Source: Acidothermaceae bacterium (GTDB taxonomy: Bacteria > Actinomycetota > Actinomycetes > Acidothermales > Acidothermaceae). Taken from it: a stretch of DNA of 34,925 nucleotides. Below the pieces are notes generated by a model. That model was not told the DNA's origin and did no database searches. It worked only from the letters and a program-made list of their open reading frames with translations. Positions 34,402 to 34,925 of the stretch are shown here, in pieces. Both the position numbers and the translations under genes were made by a program. The DNA lies in the NCBI GenBank assembly GCA_025925185.1, contig JAICLV010000005.1, positions 1 to 34,925 of the forward strand. The letters run 5' to 3'. Positions within the stretch are counted from its first letter, which is position 1. Every line of letters begins with the position of its first letter.

Positions 34402-34925
34402 CTAATCCACCGCACGACGGCCGCCGAGTCGTCGCCCGGCGCCCGCGAGGAGCCAGCTAATCTCGCTGCCAAGCAGAGCGACCCGCTCCGCGCTGTCGTA
34501 CGACCTCGTGTCGTGTCCCAAGCCGTCGTACACCACCCGGCCACGTCCCGGCGGTGTCGCGGCGACCCATGCGACGGGGTGGCTCGTGCCAGCGTGATGT
34601 GCTACGAGGAAGGGTTCGCTTGTCGGCGCCACTTCTAGATTCAAATATCGCTCATCGAAGGCGCGGACGGTTTCGATGTTCGACACGATCGGATGCACAC
34701 CAACGCTCGTGAAGACCGCCTCACCGATAGGCGGGTGCGTCGATCTTTCCTCCACCCAGCGGCCTCCGACCAACTCAGGCCACCGCGGAAAGTCCGGAAA
34801 CGTGTTGCTGGCAGCGTGCAGCACCAGGAGAGCGCTTCCACCATTCACAAATTCGAGAAGCCGGTTGTGCAGGTCGCGCCAGTCCGCTGCCGTCGACTCG
34901 TCGGCGGAGGCGGATGGGCTCCGCC
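34402..34925 (-). CDS. ThuA-like domain protein, 5' end beyond the window
   Basis: About 174 codons are visible, open to the right edge. The reading DWRDLHNRLLEFVNGG, LLVLHAASNTFPDFPRW, VGVHPIV, HHAGTSHPVAWV and GRGRVVYDGLGHDTRSY follows the ThuA/trehalose-utilisation fold (class-I glutamine-amidotransferase-like), including LH-x-A-x-x-x-F, H-P-x-x-W and G-R-G-R-V-x-Y-x-x-L-G-H. Such proteins accompany sugar-catabolism genes; their reaction is mostly unknown. A GTG at 34848 is internal. The downstream neighbour is a decayed sugar-binding protein, consistent with a former sugar locus. Confidence 0.75.
   Translation of the reverse strand, partial: RSPSASADESTAADWRDLHNRLLEFVNGGSALLVLHAASNTFPDFPRWPELVGGRWVEERSTHPPIGEAVFTSVGVHPIVSNIETVRAFDERYLNLEVAPTSEPFLVAHHAGTSHPVAWVAATPPGRGRVVYDGLGHDTRSYDSAERVALLGSEISWLLAGAGRRLGGRRAVD

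Noticed and set aside
1..34925. CRISPR arrays, insertion sequences, integrases, rRNA or tRNA genes
   Set aside because: No spaced direct-repeat array, transposase or integrase motif, or RNA gene was seen on reading; the island borders show no obvious mobile element.

Overview
This window comes from a high-GC actinobacterium. The evidence is pervasive GTG starts, GTGA/ATGA stop-start overlaps, several probable leaderless promoters (TANNNT -10 box 6-7 nt before the start codon), an acyl-CoA carboxylase epsilon subunit (AccE), and a block resembling the mycobacterial PH-protein/birA/accD5/accE5 locus. I cannot name the genus.

Left part (1-7.8 kb): the first codons of a possible minus-strand gene run off the left edge. 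A non-coding stretch with two DnaA-box-like 9-mers follows, then an acyl-CoA carboxylase beta subunit divergent from a Pth2-domain protein. Next come a low-MW tyrosine phosphatase and fructosamine kinase pair, a PQQ-type beta-propeller lipoprotein, and a scar where a frameshifted nucleotidyltransferase meets the tail of a metallophosphoesterase. A two-gene leucine-catabolism operon (enoyl-CoA hydratase, HMG-CoA lyase) closes this part.

Central core (7.8-17.8 kb): a membrane PH-domain protein, an ABC-2 exporter pair, biotin-protein ligase (birA) and PEP carboxylase (ppc) lie on the minus strand. Facing ppc across 23 bp are the propionyl/acyl-CoA carboxylase beta (AccD5-like) and epsilon (AccE) genes. 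The ppc/accD5 gap holds back-to-back -10 elements. A YVTN beta-propeller lipoprotein without a normal start codon and a membrane diguanylate cyclase follow.

Sugar island (17.9-29.4 kb): nine genes run on the minus strand from a CUT2 sugar ABC transporter (binding protein, double ATPase, permease) through an L-galactose/L-fucose-dehydrogenase-like AKR, L-fuconate dehydratase, a fucose/rhamnose mutarotase, a zinc alcohol dehydrogenase, a KduD-like SDR and an L-fuconolactonase-like amidohydrolase. Divergent from them are a FadR-type GntR regulator and a second AKR. Together they encode uptake and oxidative, non-phosphorylating breakdown of L-fucose or a similar sugar. A cleavage enzyme for the last step is not in the window.

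Right part (29.6-34.9 kb): the biotin carboxylase/BCCP alpha subunit (AccA3-like), the probable partner of the AccD/AccE subunits, is coupled to a secreted lipoprotein of unknown function. It is followed by a frameshifted MarR remnant, DUF5313 and DUF1990 proteins, a strong bidirectional terminator, the tail of a decayed rhamnose-type binding protein, and a ThuA-like protein running off the right edge. In mycobacteria accD5/accE5 and accA3 lie close together, so the sugar island may be an insertion into, or replacement within, a core acyl-CoA-carboxylase neighbourhood.
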